NCBI RefSeq assembly: GCF_041435495.1 | Contig: NZ_CP108644.1 | Coordinates: 6,681,501 to 6,745,500, forward strand | Direction: 5' to 3' | DNA length: 64,000 bases | Origin: Streptomyces sp. NBC_01116 | GTDB lineage: Bacteria > Actinomycetota > Actinomycetes > Streptomycetales > Streptomycetaceae | The notes under the pieces: generated by a model | Seen by the model: only the letters and a program-made list of their open reading frames with translations | Database searches by the model: none | Told to the model about the DNA's origin: nothing | Shown here: one piece after another, positions 49,493 through 58,100 of the stretch | Numbering within the stretch: position 1 is the stretch's first letter | How the letters are laid out: the number at the start of each line of letters is the position of its first letter | Made by a program: the position numbers and the translations under genes

Positions 49493-50887
49493 TCACAGGG
49501 CCACCGCTCCCGTGGCCAGCGCAGCCAGAAGGGTCCTCGCCTGCACGTTCACGTAGTGGCCGTGCAGCACGAGCGAGCTGAGCTGGCCCGGGGTCACCCA
49601 GGCGTGACCGGCGGGCGCGGCCCGGGGAGCCTGCTCCTCGTCGGCCTCGACGAACAGGTAGCGACTCTCCGCGTTGAGGAACCGGCCGCCCTCCTCCGCG
49701 TGCAGGGCTTCGTAGCGGACGCGCGAATCGTCCGCTTCCCGCACGAGGTCGAGGAAGGGAGGGCGGTCGGGCCCGGTGCGGTGCGCGTAGTTGAGGGGGG
49801 TGTGCTGGACCGTCGGGGCGAGCTCCACCGTGTCCAGGAAGCCCCCTTCCACCTTGGCGTTGGCCAGGACGTGCGGAACCCCGTCGAACCGGCGGGTGAC
49901 GAACGCGGTGACGCCCGTCCCGCGGGGCTCGAACAACGGTTGGGTCCAGCCCCTCACCTCCCGGTTGCCGGCTTCGACCGAGACGGCCACCACCCGGAAG
50001 TAGCGGCCCCGCGCATGCGTGATCGCCGACTCGCCACGGGACCAGTCGGCGATACGGTGCAGCGGCAGCAGGTCGGCCCGTACGTCGTGCCGAGCCCGCT
50101 CGGCGGTGAACCAGGACCGCAGCTCGGCATCCGGGAGCAGGGCGTCGTTCCCCTCGGCGGGCAGCGGGAGGCAGGCGAACACGGACCGCGCGTCCATGTT
50201 CACGACGTTGTCGCGCAGCAGCAGCCGGCCGATCTGCCCGAGGGTCAGCCAGCGGAAGTCCTCGTCGAGCGGCACGTCCTCGGCCGTCTCGACGATCATG
50301 TTGCGGTTCGCCTTGCGGTAGAACCAGGCACCGTGCTCGGACTGGAGGGAGTCGGCCAGCACCCGGCCCCGCCCCGGGCGCACGAAGTGGTCGATGTACT
50401 TCACGTCCGCGCCCCGGTGGGCCTTCGTGTAGTTGCTCCGGGTTGCCTGCACGGTGGGGGACAGCTGGACGAGCCCGGGATTCCCCGGCTCCATCTTGGC
50501 CTGCATCAGGAAGTGCAGCACCCCGTCGAACTCCTTGGCCAGGATGCCCAGGATGCCGACCTCGGGCTGACGGATGATCGGCTGCTGCCACTGGGCCGAC
50601 CGCCCGTCGCCGGTGCTGACGGACAGCCCTTCGACCGTGAAGAACCTGCCGCTGCGGTGGGTCAGGTTCCCCGTGTCCGCCGCGAACGACCACCCGTCGA
50701 GCTCGGCGAAGGGAATGCGGTCGACCCGGAAGCTGAACGCCCGGGACCGTTCCGCCAGCCACGCGTGGAACTCGTCGGTACGCAGGTCCACGCCCTCGTC
50801 GGCATGTTCGCGGGACCGGTGGCACCTGCCCGGCAGTCCGTGGTCGGCGCGGGGGCGCAAGGAGCGGGTGCGCGTCCGGTCAGCCAC
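49493..50887 (-). CDS. dTDP-4-keto-6-deoxyglucose 2,3-dehydratase
   Basis: 464 aa from GTG 50887, overlapping the upstream gene by 8 bp. It has the duplicated architecture of NDP-hexose 2,3-dehydratases (EvaA, TylCVI, OleV). Repeat 1 runs about 25-235 (FHAWLAERSRAFSFRVDRIP ... GRFFTVEGLSV) and repeat 2 about 245-455 (WFTAERARHDVRADLLPLHR ... GRYFRVVAVSV), each with an aromatic-rich nucleotide-binding pocket. It removes the C2 hydroxyl, giving a 3,4-diketo-2,6-dideoxy intermediate that must be trapped by a 3-ketoreductase or a 3-aminotransferase. It is the last gene of the sugar operon. Confidence 0.93.
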   Translation of the reverse strand: MADRTRTRSLRPRADHGLPGRCHRSREHADEGVDLRTDEFHAWLAERSRAFSFRVDRIPFAELDGWSFAADTGNLTHRSGRFFTVEGLSVSTGDGRSAQWQQPIIRQPEVGILGILAKEFDGVLHFLMQAKMEPGNPGLVQLSPTVQATRSNYTKAHRGADVKYIDHFVRPGRGRVLADSLQSEHGAWFYRKANRNMIVETAEDVPLDEDFRWLTLGQIGRLLLRDNVVNMDARSVFACLPLPAEGNDALLPDAELRSWFTAERARHDVRADLLPLHRIADWSRGESAITHARGRYFRVVAVSVEAGNREVRGWTQPLFEPRGTGVTAFVTRRFDGVPHVLANAKVEGGFLDTVELAPTVQHTPLNYAHRTGPDRPPFLDLVREADDSRVRYEALHAEEGGRFLNAESRYLFVEADEEQAPRAAPAGHAWVTPGQLSSLVLHGHYVNVQARTLLAALATGAVAL

Positions 50888-51857
50888 GGCTCAGCTCCTT
50901 GGACGCCTTCCACCAGTGCACGTTGTCGCGGTACCAGGCGACCGTGTCGGCGAGGCCCTGTGCGAAGTCGGTCTCGGGGGCGTACCCCAGTTCCTCACGG
51001 ATCTTGGTCTCGTCGAGCGAGTAGCGTGGGTCGTGTCCCTTGCGGTCCGGGACATGGACGATCCGGGACCGGTCCGCTCCGACGAGTTCGAGCAGGAGCT
51101 CGGTCACGGCGAGGTTCGTCTGCTCGTTGCCTCCTCCCACGTTGTAGACCTCTCCCGGCCGGCCCCGGGTGAGCACCAGCTGGATCGCCCGGGAGTGGTC
51201 GTCGACGTGCACCCATTCGCGGACGTTGAGTCCGTCTCCGTACAACGGGACCCGCTCGCCCTCCAGCAGATTGGTGACGAACAGCGGGATGAGCTTCTCG
51301 GGGTGCTGGTGGGGGCCGAAGTTGTTGGAGCAGCGGGTGATCGACAGATCCAGTCCGTGCGAGCGCCAGAAGGCCCGTGCGATGAGGTCGGACGCCGCCT
51401 TGGACGCCGCGTAGGGGGAGTTGGGTAAAAGCGGCCAGTCCTCCGTCCAGGAACCCGACTCGATGGTTCCGTACACCTCGTCCGTCGAGACGTGCACCAC
51501 GCGCTCCACGCCCGTGGCCAGACAGGCCTCCAACAGGACCTGGGTCCCCTGGACGTTGGTCCGGATGAACGCGGAGGCCGAGGCCAGGGACCGGTCCACA
51601 TGGGACTCGGCGGCGAAGTGGACGACCGCCGTGTGCCCGGGCAGGAGACCGAGCAGCAGCTCGCGGTCGCAGACGTCTCCCACCACGAGTTCGAGCCGGG
51701 GGTGGCCGAGGGGGATGTTCTCCTTGTTGCCGGCGTAGGTCAGCTTGTCGAGAACGGTGACGTGCGCCTGCTCGTAGCCGGGATAGCGCCCGGCGAGCAG
51801 CGAGCGGACGTAGTGCGAACCGATGAATCCGGCGCCGCCGGTGACCAGGATCCTCAC
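50880..51857 (-). CDS. rmlB: dTDP-glucose 4,6-dehydratase
   Basis: 325 aa from ATG 51857, sharing an ATGA overlap with the upstream thymidylyltransferase gene. An extended SDR with NAD-binding GGAGFIGSHYV (7-17), HFAAESHVDRS, the active-site STDEVYG with the catalytic Asp-Glu pair, and the Tyr/Lys of SPYAASKAASD. WVHVDDHSRAI and the C-terminal WYRDNVHWW complete the RmlB signature. It makes dTDP-4-keto-6-deoxyglucose, the branch point for all 6-deoxysugars. Cytosolic. Confidence 0.96.
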   Translation of the reverse strand: MRILVTGGAGFIGSHYVRSLLAGRYPGYEQAHVTVLDKLTYAGNKENIPLGHPRLELVVGDVCDRELLLGLLPGHTAVVHFAAESHVDRSLASASAFIRTNVQGTQVLLEACLATGVERVVHVSTDEVYGTIESGSWTEDWPLLPNSPYAASKAASDLIARAFWRSHGLDLSITRCSNNFGPHQHPEKLIPLFVTNLLEGERVPLYGDGLNVREWVHVDDHSRAIQLVLTRGRPGEVYNVGGGNEQTNLAVTELLLELVGADRSRIVHVPDRKGHDPRYSLDETKIREELGYAPETDFAQGLADTVAWYRDNVHWWKASKELSRG

Positions 51858-52921
51858 GCCGCCACCTCCACCCGGGTGTGGTCGCCGACCACGAGCCGGC
51901 TATGGGAGGCCCCGTGATCGCTCGGCCCGATGCTGGCGCAGCGGCCGATGAGCGAGCCGTGCAGCCCGGGCACCCGGATGATGGACGCCTCACGCATGAC
52001 GATGGAGTCGGCCAGTCGGGTCGACCGCAGCACGCAGTCCCGGTCGATCGAGACGTCGGGACCGATGTGACAGTCCTCGATCACGGTGTCCGCGCCGATG
52101 ATGACCGGGCCCACGATGCGGGAACGCACCACCCGGGCGCCCTCCTCGATCACGACGGGGCCGATGATCTCGCTGTTCGCGTCGACGTCCCCCGCCACGC
52201 GGGGTGTGATCTCCGCGAGCATCCGCCTGTTGCAGTCCAGGACGTCGTCCGCCTGGCCCGTGTCCTTCCAGTAGCCGGTGTACTCACTGGCCCGTACCCG
52301 GGCGCCCTGGCCGACCAGCCACTGGATCGCGTCCGTGATCTCCAGCTCGCCGCGGGCGCTCGGTGCGATGGCGGCCACCGCCTCGTGGATGGCGGAGGTG
52401 AAGAAGTAGACGCCGATGAGGGCCAGGTCGCTCCGGGGGTGCTCCGGCTTCTCCTCCAGGGCGACGACCCTTCCGTCCGCGTCCAGCTCGGCGACCCCGA
52501 AGGCCCGCGGATCGGCCACCTTGTGCACGACGAGCTGAGCCGCGGGGCGGCTGCCGCGGAACTCGGCCCCGATATCGGTGATGCCCGTCGGCAGCATGTT
52601 GTCCCCGAGGTACATGACGAAGTCGTCCTCCCCGAGGAAGGGCCGCGCCAGCGCGACGCAGTGCGCCAGGCCGAGCGGCCGGTCCTGGCGCAGATAGGTG
52701 ATCCGCACCCCGAAGCGCGAGCCGTCGCCCAGCGCCTCGGATATCTGGGGAGCCCAGTCGCCGACGATGACGGCGATCTCGGTCACCCCGAGGTCGCGGA
52801 TGTTCTCCAGCGCGTACTCCAGGACGGGCTTGTTCGTCACCGGGATGAGTTGCTTGGGCATCGAGTAGCTGAAGGGGCGCAGGCGGGTACCCGACCCGCC
52901 CGACAACACCAGGGCCTTCAT
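51854..52921 (-). CDS. rmlA: glucose-1-phosphate thymidylyltransferase (long, StrD type)
   Basis: 355 aa from ATG 52921, overlapping its neighbours by 4 bp on both sides. The nucleotidyltransferase signature GGSGTRLRPFSYSMPKQLIP occupies residues 8-27; GDNMLPTG and EITDAIQWLV follow. The C-terminal 110 residues (repeats such as VDANSEIIGPVVIEEGARV) form a left-handed beta-helix, which is why it is longer than RmlA of cell-wall pathways (about 290 aa) and matches the StrD-like enzymes of antibiotic clusters. It makes dTDP-glucose for the rest of the operon. Confidence 0.95.
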   Translation of the reverse strand: MKALVLSGGSGTRLRPFSYSMPKQLIPVTNKPVLEYALENIRDLGVTEIAVIVGDWAPQISEALGDGSRFGVRITYLRQDRPLGLAHCVALARPFLGEDDFVMYLGDNMLPTGITDIGAEFRGSRPAAQLVVHKVADPRAFGVAELDADGRVVALEEKPEHPRSDLALIGVYFFTSAIHEAVAAIAPSARGELEITDAIQWLVGQGARVRASEYTGYWKDTGQADDVLDCNRRMLAEITPRVAGDVDANSEIIGPVVIEEGARVVRSRIVGPVIIGADTVIEDCHIGPDVSIDRDCVLRSTRLADSIVMREASIIRVPGLHGSLIGRCASIGPSDHGASHSRLVVGDHTRVEVAA

Positions 52922-53532
52922 GACAGTGTGTTCCTCGCAGCAGGGGAAGGGGAACGTCGGACCGCTTCCTGCCAGGTGGCGAGCAGTCCTGCGGACTCGG
53001 CCGCGCGGAGACCCGGCGCCGCCGCGTCCTTGGCGGATATCAGGGGAGGTTCCTCGTAGCCCCAGGGGAGGGCCAGGTCGGCGTCGAGCGGATCGATGTC
53101 GATCTGCGTGCCGGGAACGTGCTCGCTGGACAGGACATAGCAGATGCAGGTGTCGTCGGCGGTGGCCAGAAAGCCGTGCCCGACACCTTCCGGGATGTAC
53201 ATGGCGCGGCCCGAAGCGGCGTCGAGCTCGGTGACCTCGTAGGCGCCGAACGACGGTGATCCGACCCGCAGGTCCACGATGATGTCCCGCAGCGCACCGC
53301 GGACACAGCTCACGAACTTGGCCTGTCCCGGTGGAATGGTCACCGAATGGATTCCTCGCAGGGTGTTGCGGCGCGACACCGAGTAGTTGATCTGCTGGGG
53401 CACAAAGGGGTGGCCGATCGTCCTTTCCATCCGGCTGGACCGGAAACTCTCGAAGAAATTGCCCCGCTCGTCGGGTAGTTTCTCCGGAGTTACGGAATAC
53501 GCTCCGAGCACCGCGGTTTCGGCGATATGCAT
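52918..53532 (-). CDS. dTDP-4-keto-6-deoxyhexose 3,5- (or 5-) epimerase
   Basis: 204 aa. I start at ATG 53532, which has AGGAGAGG at about 8 nt; a TTG one codon upstream is less likely. RmlC-like cupin: GNFFESFRSSRMERTIG, the catalytic His in RNTLRGIHSVTIPPGQAKFV (about residue 62) and YIPEGVGHGFLA. Sequence cannot tell 3,5-epimerisation from the C5-only or C3-only versions seen in deoxysugar pathways (EvaD type). Its presence suggests an L-configured or epimerised sugar. Overlap with the thymidylyltransferase gene indicates co-translation. Confidence 0.92.
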   Translation of the reverse strand: MHIAETAVLGAYSVTPEKLPDERGNFFESFRSSRMERTIGHPFVPQQINYSVSRRNTLRGIHSVTIPPGQAKFVSCVRGALRDIIVDLRVGSPSFGAYEVTELDAASGRAMYIPEGVGHGFLATADDTCICYVLSSEHVPGTQIDIDPLDADLALPWGYEEPPLISAKDAAAPGLRAAESAGLLATWQEAVRRSPSPAARNTLS

Positions 53533-53560
53533 CAAGGGCTGCCTCTCCTGGCCGGGGCTG

Positions 53561-54712
53561 TCAGGGGCGGGTGGCGAGGAGCCGGTTCCCGACAGCCGCG
53601 CGGAAGGTCTGAGCCACGGTCCGTACGTCCTCCTCCGTCAGGCCCTGGTGCAGGGGCAGCAGCAGAGTGGAATCGGCCGCGGCCTCGGCCCCCGGCAGCT
53701 CGGTGCCGACCGCGCCGTAGGCGGGCACCCGGTGCAGCGGCGGATACCGGAAGGTGGTGTACACGCCCCCTGCCAGCAGGTCCGCGGCGACCTGGTCCCG
53801 GACCGAGGGATCGAGCTGGACCCAGTAGAAGTAGTACGAGGAGGTGTGCCCCGCCGGCAGCGGTGGGGGCAGCCGTACGCCGTCGAGCCCCGCGAGCCGC
53901 CGGTCGTACTCCGCGGTGATCTCGCGGCGCCGCTCGACGAACGCGGGGAGCTTGCGCAACTGCACGCTGCCGATCGCCGCGGTGAGGTCGTTCCCGATGA
54001 TCCGGCGCCCGAACTCGTGCACGTCCAGGTCCCACCAGCGGTCGGACACCTTGGCCGCGGCGAATCCGCTGGCCTGCTCCAGGCCGTAGTAGGCGAGTCT
54101 GCGCGCCTTGCGGGCGAGTTCGGCGTCGCGGACGTAGATCATCCCGCCGTCACCGGTCACCAGGGTCTTCATGGCGTCGAAGCTCCAGATGCCCACATCG
54201 CCGAACGTCCCGCACCTGACGCCGTCCACCGCCGAGGAGACGGCGCACGCCGCGTCCTCGATCAGTCGCACCCCGCGCTCGCGGCAGAGCCGAGCGACGG
54301 CCGCCACGTCACCCGGGCGACCCGCGTAGTGCAGGAGGAGCACGGCTTTCGTACGAGGGGTCAGTGCCCGTTCCACCTGCGCGGCGCTGGGGTTGAGCGT
54401 ATGGGCGTCGACGTCGCAGAAGACGGGCCGGGCCCCGGTGGCCGCGACGGCGTTGGCCGCCGACACGAAGCTCGCCGAGGGCAGGACGACCTCGTCGCCC
54501 GGACCGTACCCGAGGAGTTCGGTCGCCAGGAACAGGCCGGCGGTGGCCGCGTTGATGAACAGGACGTGCTCGGGGTCCACACCCAGGTGCTCGGCGAACT
54601 GCGCCTCGAACTCCTTGGTCCTGGGCCCGCGCCCCAGCCAGTTGCTCTCGAACACGTCCGAAACGGCGCTGAGTTCCTCGGCCCCCAGGCTGGGCTGGAA
54701 CACGTTGATCAT
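53561..54712 (-). CDS. DegT/DnrJ/EryC1/StrS-family sugar aminotransferase
   Basis: 383 aa from ATG 54712 (GGAG 7 nt upstream); the frame to 54763 adds residues without family similarity. The PLP lysine is K182 in SFDAMKTLVTGDGGMIYV, with INAATAGLFLATELLGYGPG binding the cofactor phosphate and LIEDAACAV carrying the PLP-contacting Asp. Sugar aminotransferases of this family act at C3 (DnrJ, TylB, EvaB) or C4 (DesI type). The TGDGG context after the Lys resembles C4 enzymes, but the 2,3-dehydratase in the same operon would suit C3, so I leave this open. First gene of the operon; its promoter must lie in 54713-54963. Confidence 0.92.
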   Translation of the reverse strand: MINVFQPSLGAEELSAVSDVFESNWLGRGPRTKEFEAQFAEHLGVDPEHVLFINAATAGLFLATELLGYGPGDEVVLPSASFVSAANAVAATGARPVFCDVDAHTLNPSAAQVERALTPRTKAVLLLHYAGRPGDVAAVARLCRERGVRLIEDAACAVSSAVDGVRCGTFGDVGIWSFDAMKTLVTGDGGMIYVRDAELARKARRLAYYGLEQASGFAAAKVSDRWWDLDVHEFGRRIIGNDLTAAIGSVQLRKLPAFVERRREITAEYDRRLAGLDGVRLPPPLPAGHTSSYYFYWVQLDPSVRDQVAADLLAGGVYTTFRYPPLHRVPAYGAVGTELPGAEAAADSTLLLPLHQGLTEEDVRTVAQTFRAAVGNRLLATRP

Positions 54713-54963
54713 CGTGATGCTCCGATCGCGAATCGCATAGGGCCCCGCCACGGCCGGCCCCATCCGCGCATGGGTTCACCGGCATTTTCTTTTGAGTGCG
54801 GGGCGGGAATCTCCACGGCTTCGACCGCCGTCGCTCCTCCGGCGGGCAAGGTATTCAGACAGGCTTCGACTGCCTTTTCGGCGGACAATTCCGAGTGGGG
54901 CAGAACCTACCGGCGGGCAGTAATGGCGCGGTAATCATCCGTTCCCGGGAGCCGGAAAACGCG
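54713..54963 (-). promoter_or_regulatory. sugar operon promoter region, no gene
   Basis: About 250 bp with no credible ORF between the NRPS terminator and the aminotransferase start. No clear ARE was found; the exact promoter could not be picked. Confidence 0.35.
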
Positions 54964-55005
54964 ACGGGCCCCGGCCGTACCCCGTGAGGGACGGCCGGGG
55001 CCCGT
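54964..55005 (-). terminator. hairpin terminator downstream of the NRPS operon
   Basis: A perfect 15-bp stem (ACGGGCCCCGGCCGT and its complement) with a 12-nt loop. Confidence 0.87.
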
Positions 55006-55093
55006 TCGCCCGGAATTCTCCGGGCCCGGTGCCACGACGTGGAATACCCGCGCCGGGCGGGCGGAGCAGCACGCGCGCGGGCACGGACGCGCG

Positions 55094-55108
55094 CGGGACA
55101 GCCCTTAG
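55094..55108. repeat. solitary MITE terminal motif overlapping the NRPS stop codon
   Basis: CGGGACAGCCCTTAG, the same as the right end of the 4792-4959 element. On the minus strand its CTAA contains the TAA stop (55107-55105) of the C-A-PCP-R gene, the same relation as at the SARP gene. Confidence 0.5.
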
Positions 55109-58100
55109 GGCTCGGGCAGCCAGCCCTCCCGGACGAAGCGGTCGGCGCAGGCGCCGAACATCTCCTCGTGGTCCTGGGGGCAGACCACCCCCGTCCCGGA
55201 CAGCTCGTCCACCGCGGCACCGGGATCGAAGACCAGGCCCCCCTCCGAACCGCTCCCGGTGAACTCCTCGACCAGGGTGCTCAGCAGGGGGAACGCGGCA
55301 TTCCCGGGGCTCTCGCCTATCCGCTCCAGCCAGGCACGCGGCTCGACCCCGGGCAGGTCGTACCCTCGCGCCCGCAGCCACCCCAGCGCCGTCTCCAGGC
55401 GCAGGAGACGGCCGGCCGCCAGATGGTACGTCCGGCCCGAGGCGCCGGCACCACGGGACAGCTCCACCAGCGCGTCGGCGACGTAGTCCACCGGAGCGAG
55501 GTCGAAGGCGGTGTCCACTCCCGCGGGAGCGGCCTGCACCTGCACACAGCCCTTGAGCATCAGCCAGAAGTAGTCGCCGCGCTGACAGGCGCCCGTCCGG
55601 CTGTGGCCCGCGATCCGGGTCGGCCGGTACAGGGAGACTGGCAGACCCCGCGCCCGCGCCACCTCGACCAGCCCTTCGGCCACCCACTTGCTCCTGGTGT
55701 AGCCGTGTCGCAGCGCTCCGGGCGGCCCGGTGGGGTGCTCGGGGCCGACCGGACGGCCGGCCGAGCCCGTGTAGACGCCCACCGTGGAGACGTGGTGCAC
55801 GGGCACGGTGCGGTGCCTTGCGGCCAGCCGCAGGACCGTCGCGGTCCCGTCCACCGTGGCGGCCCTGAGCTGCCCGTACGGCGCGACCAGGTTGACCGCC
55901 GCCCCCACGTGGTAGACCGCGTCCACGGTCCGCGCCAGGACGTCGAAGTCCTTCTCGGGCAGTCCCAGCAGCGGCTGGGCGAGGTCGCCGTGGACCACCG
56001 ACACCCGCCGCTCGCAGCGCTCGTCCCACAGCCCGTACCCGTCCAGGACGGAGCGCAGCCGCTTGTCCGCCTGCTCCCGGTCCGCGCCGCGCACCAGGCA
56101 GTGCACCGTGGCACCGGTCCGCTCCAGCAGCGCGTGCAGGGTGAAGGCCCCCAGGAACCCGGTGGCCCCGGTGAGCAGCACCTGGGCGGGATCGGAGGAG
56201 AAGGCGACCACCTCGTCGGCCGGGACGATGTCGTCGGGCAGCGCGATCTCGGCGCTCAGATCCGGCTCTTCGGCCGGTGCGGCACCGTCGACGAGGGCTG
56301 CGAGCTGCTCCACCGTCGGGTTCGCCGGGACCGCGCTGAGCGGCAGACCGGTACCGAGTTCCTGCCTGAGCCGCAGCACGAGCCGGGTGGCCAGCAGGGA
56401 GTGGCCGCCGAGGGCGAAGAAGTCGTCACGGACGCCGACACGGGCCAGGCCGAGCACCTCGGCCCAGACCGCGGCGATCCGTTCCTGGGTGGGGGTGGCA
56501 GGGGCGACGTAGGCGTCCGAGGGCGCCGTGTCCAGCTGTTCGGGGCTGGGGAGCGCGGCCCGGTCGAGCTTCCCGCTCGGGGTGAGCGGAAAGGCGTCGA
56601 GCACCATGAGCACGGGAGGAACCATGTACTCGGGGAGCTGCCGGGCGAGCGCCCGGCGCAGCGTCTCGGCCTCCGCCGTCCCCAGGTAGTAGCCCAGGAG
56701 ACGGCGGCCGCCGGCGGACTGCTCCTGCGCGACCACGGCCGCGTCGGCGACGCCGGGGAGCGCCCGCAGCGCGGACTCCATCTCGCCGGTCTCCACCCGG
56801 TGCCCGCGGATCTTGACCTGGTCGTCGCGCCGTCCCAGGCACTGGAGCCGGCCGTCGGGGAGATACCGGGCGAGGTCGCCGGTGCGGTAGAGCCGCGTAC
56901 CCCCCACGGTGGGGAACTTGCGCGCGGTCAGCTCCGGCTCCCCGAGGTAGCCGTCGGCCAGGGACTCCCCGGATACGCAGAGTTCGCCCACGGAGCCGAC
57001 CGGGACGGGCCGCAGCGACGCGTCGAGCAGCCGGATGCCGGTCCCGGCGATCGGGCGCCCGACGGACGGCGAGACGGGCCAGAGGTCCGGGTCGCCCGCC
57101 AGCCGTTCCGCGGTGACCACATGGGTCTCGGACGGGCCGTACTGGTTCTCCAGCACGGCCCCGGGGGCGCGGTCCCGGAAGAACTCCCGCAACGCGGGCG
57201 TGACCTGCAACTGCTCCCCGGCGGTGACCACCTCGCGCAGCGCGGGCAGCCGCCGGTCCGTGGCGCGGGCGCACTCGGTGAGCTGCTGGAGGGCCACGAA
57301 CGGCAGGAACAGCCGCTCCACGTGCTCGGCGGCGAGCAGGTCGAGCAGGCCGACCGGGTCGCGCCGCACGTCCTCGTCGACCATGACCAGCGTGCCGCCG
57401 GTCGCCCAGGTGCCGAAGAGCTCCTGGAACGCCACGTCGAAGTTGAGCGGGGCGAACTGAAGGGTGCGCGTCCCCGGCCCGGCCCCGGACCTGGCCCCCT
57501 GCCAGGCGATCAGATTGGCCAGCGCACGGTGCGGCAGGGCAACGCCCTTGGGGCGCCCGGTCGAACCCGAGGTGTAGATCAGGTAGGCCGGATCACCGGG
57601 GGACACGGTGGATGGCCGTGCGGGTGAGGCCGGAGGGACGAGGTCATCCATGACCAGGGCCCGGACACCGGGGACGAGACCGGAGAGGTCACGCTGGGTC
57701 AGCACGGTCCGGATGCCGCTGTCGGCGGCCATGTGGGCGATGCGGTCGGCCGGGTAGTCGGGGTCGAGGGGCAGAAGGCAGCACCCGGCCCGGAGCACGC
57801 CCAGGACCGCGACAGCCAGCTCCGGGGACCGGCGCAGGCAGACGCCGACGGGCCGTCCGGCGGCGCCGCCGTCCACGAGGCGGGCGGCCACAGCCGTCGC
57901 CGCCGCGTCCAGCTCCGCGTAGGTCAGGGACCGGTCGCCGTGCACCACGGCGAGGGCGTCGGGGGTGCGCAGGGCCTGGGCGGCGACGGCCTCGTGCACC
58001 GGGGGAGGGCCGGAGGCGGGCGTGTCGCCGCGCGCCCATTCCTCAAGGAGCGTGTGCTCGGCGGCGGGCAGGAGGTCGAGTTCGGCCAGGGGGCGGAGGG

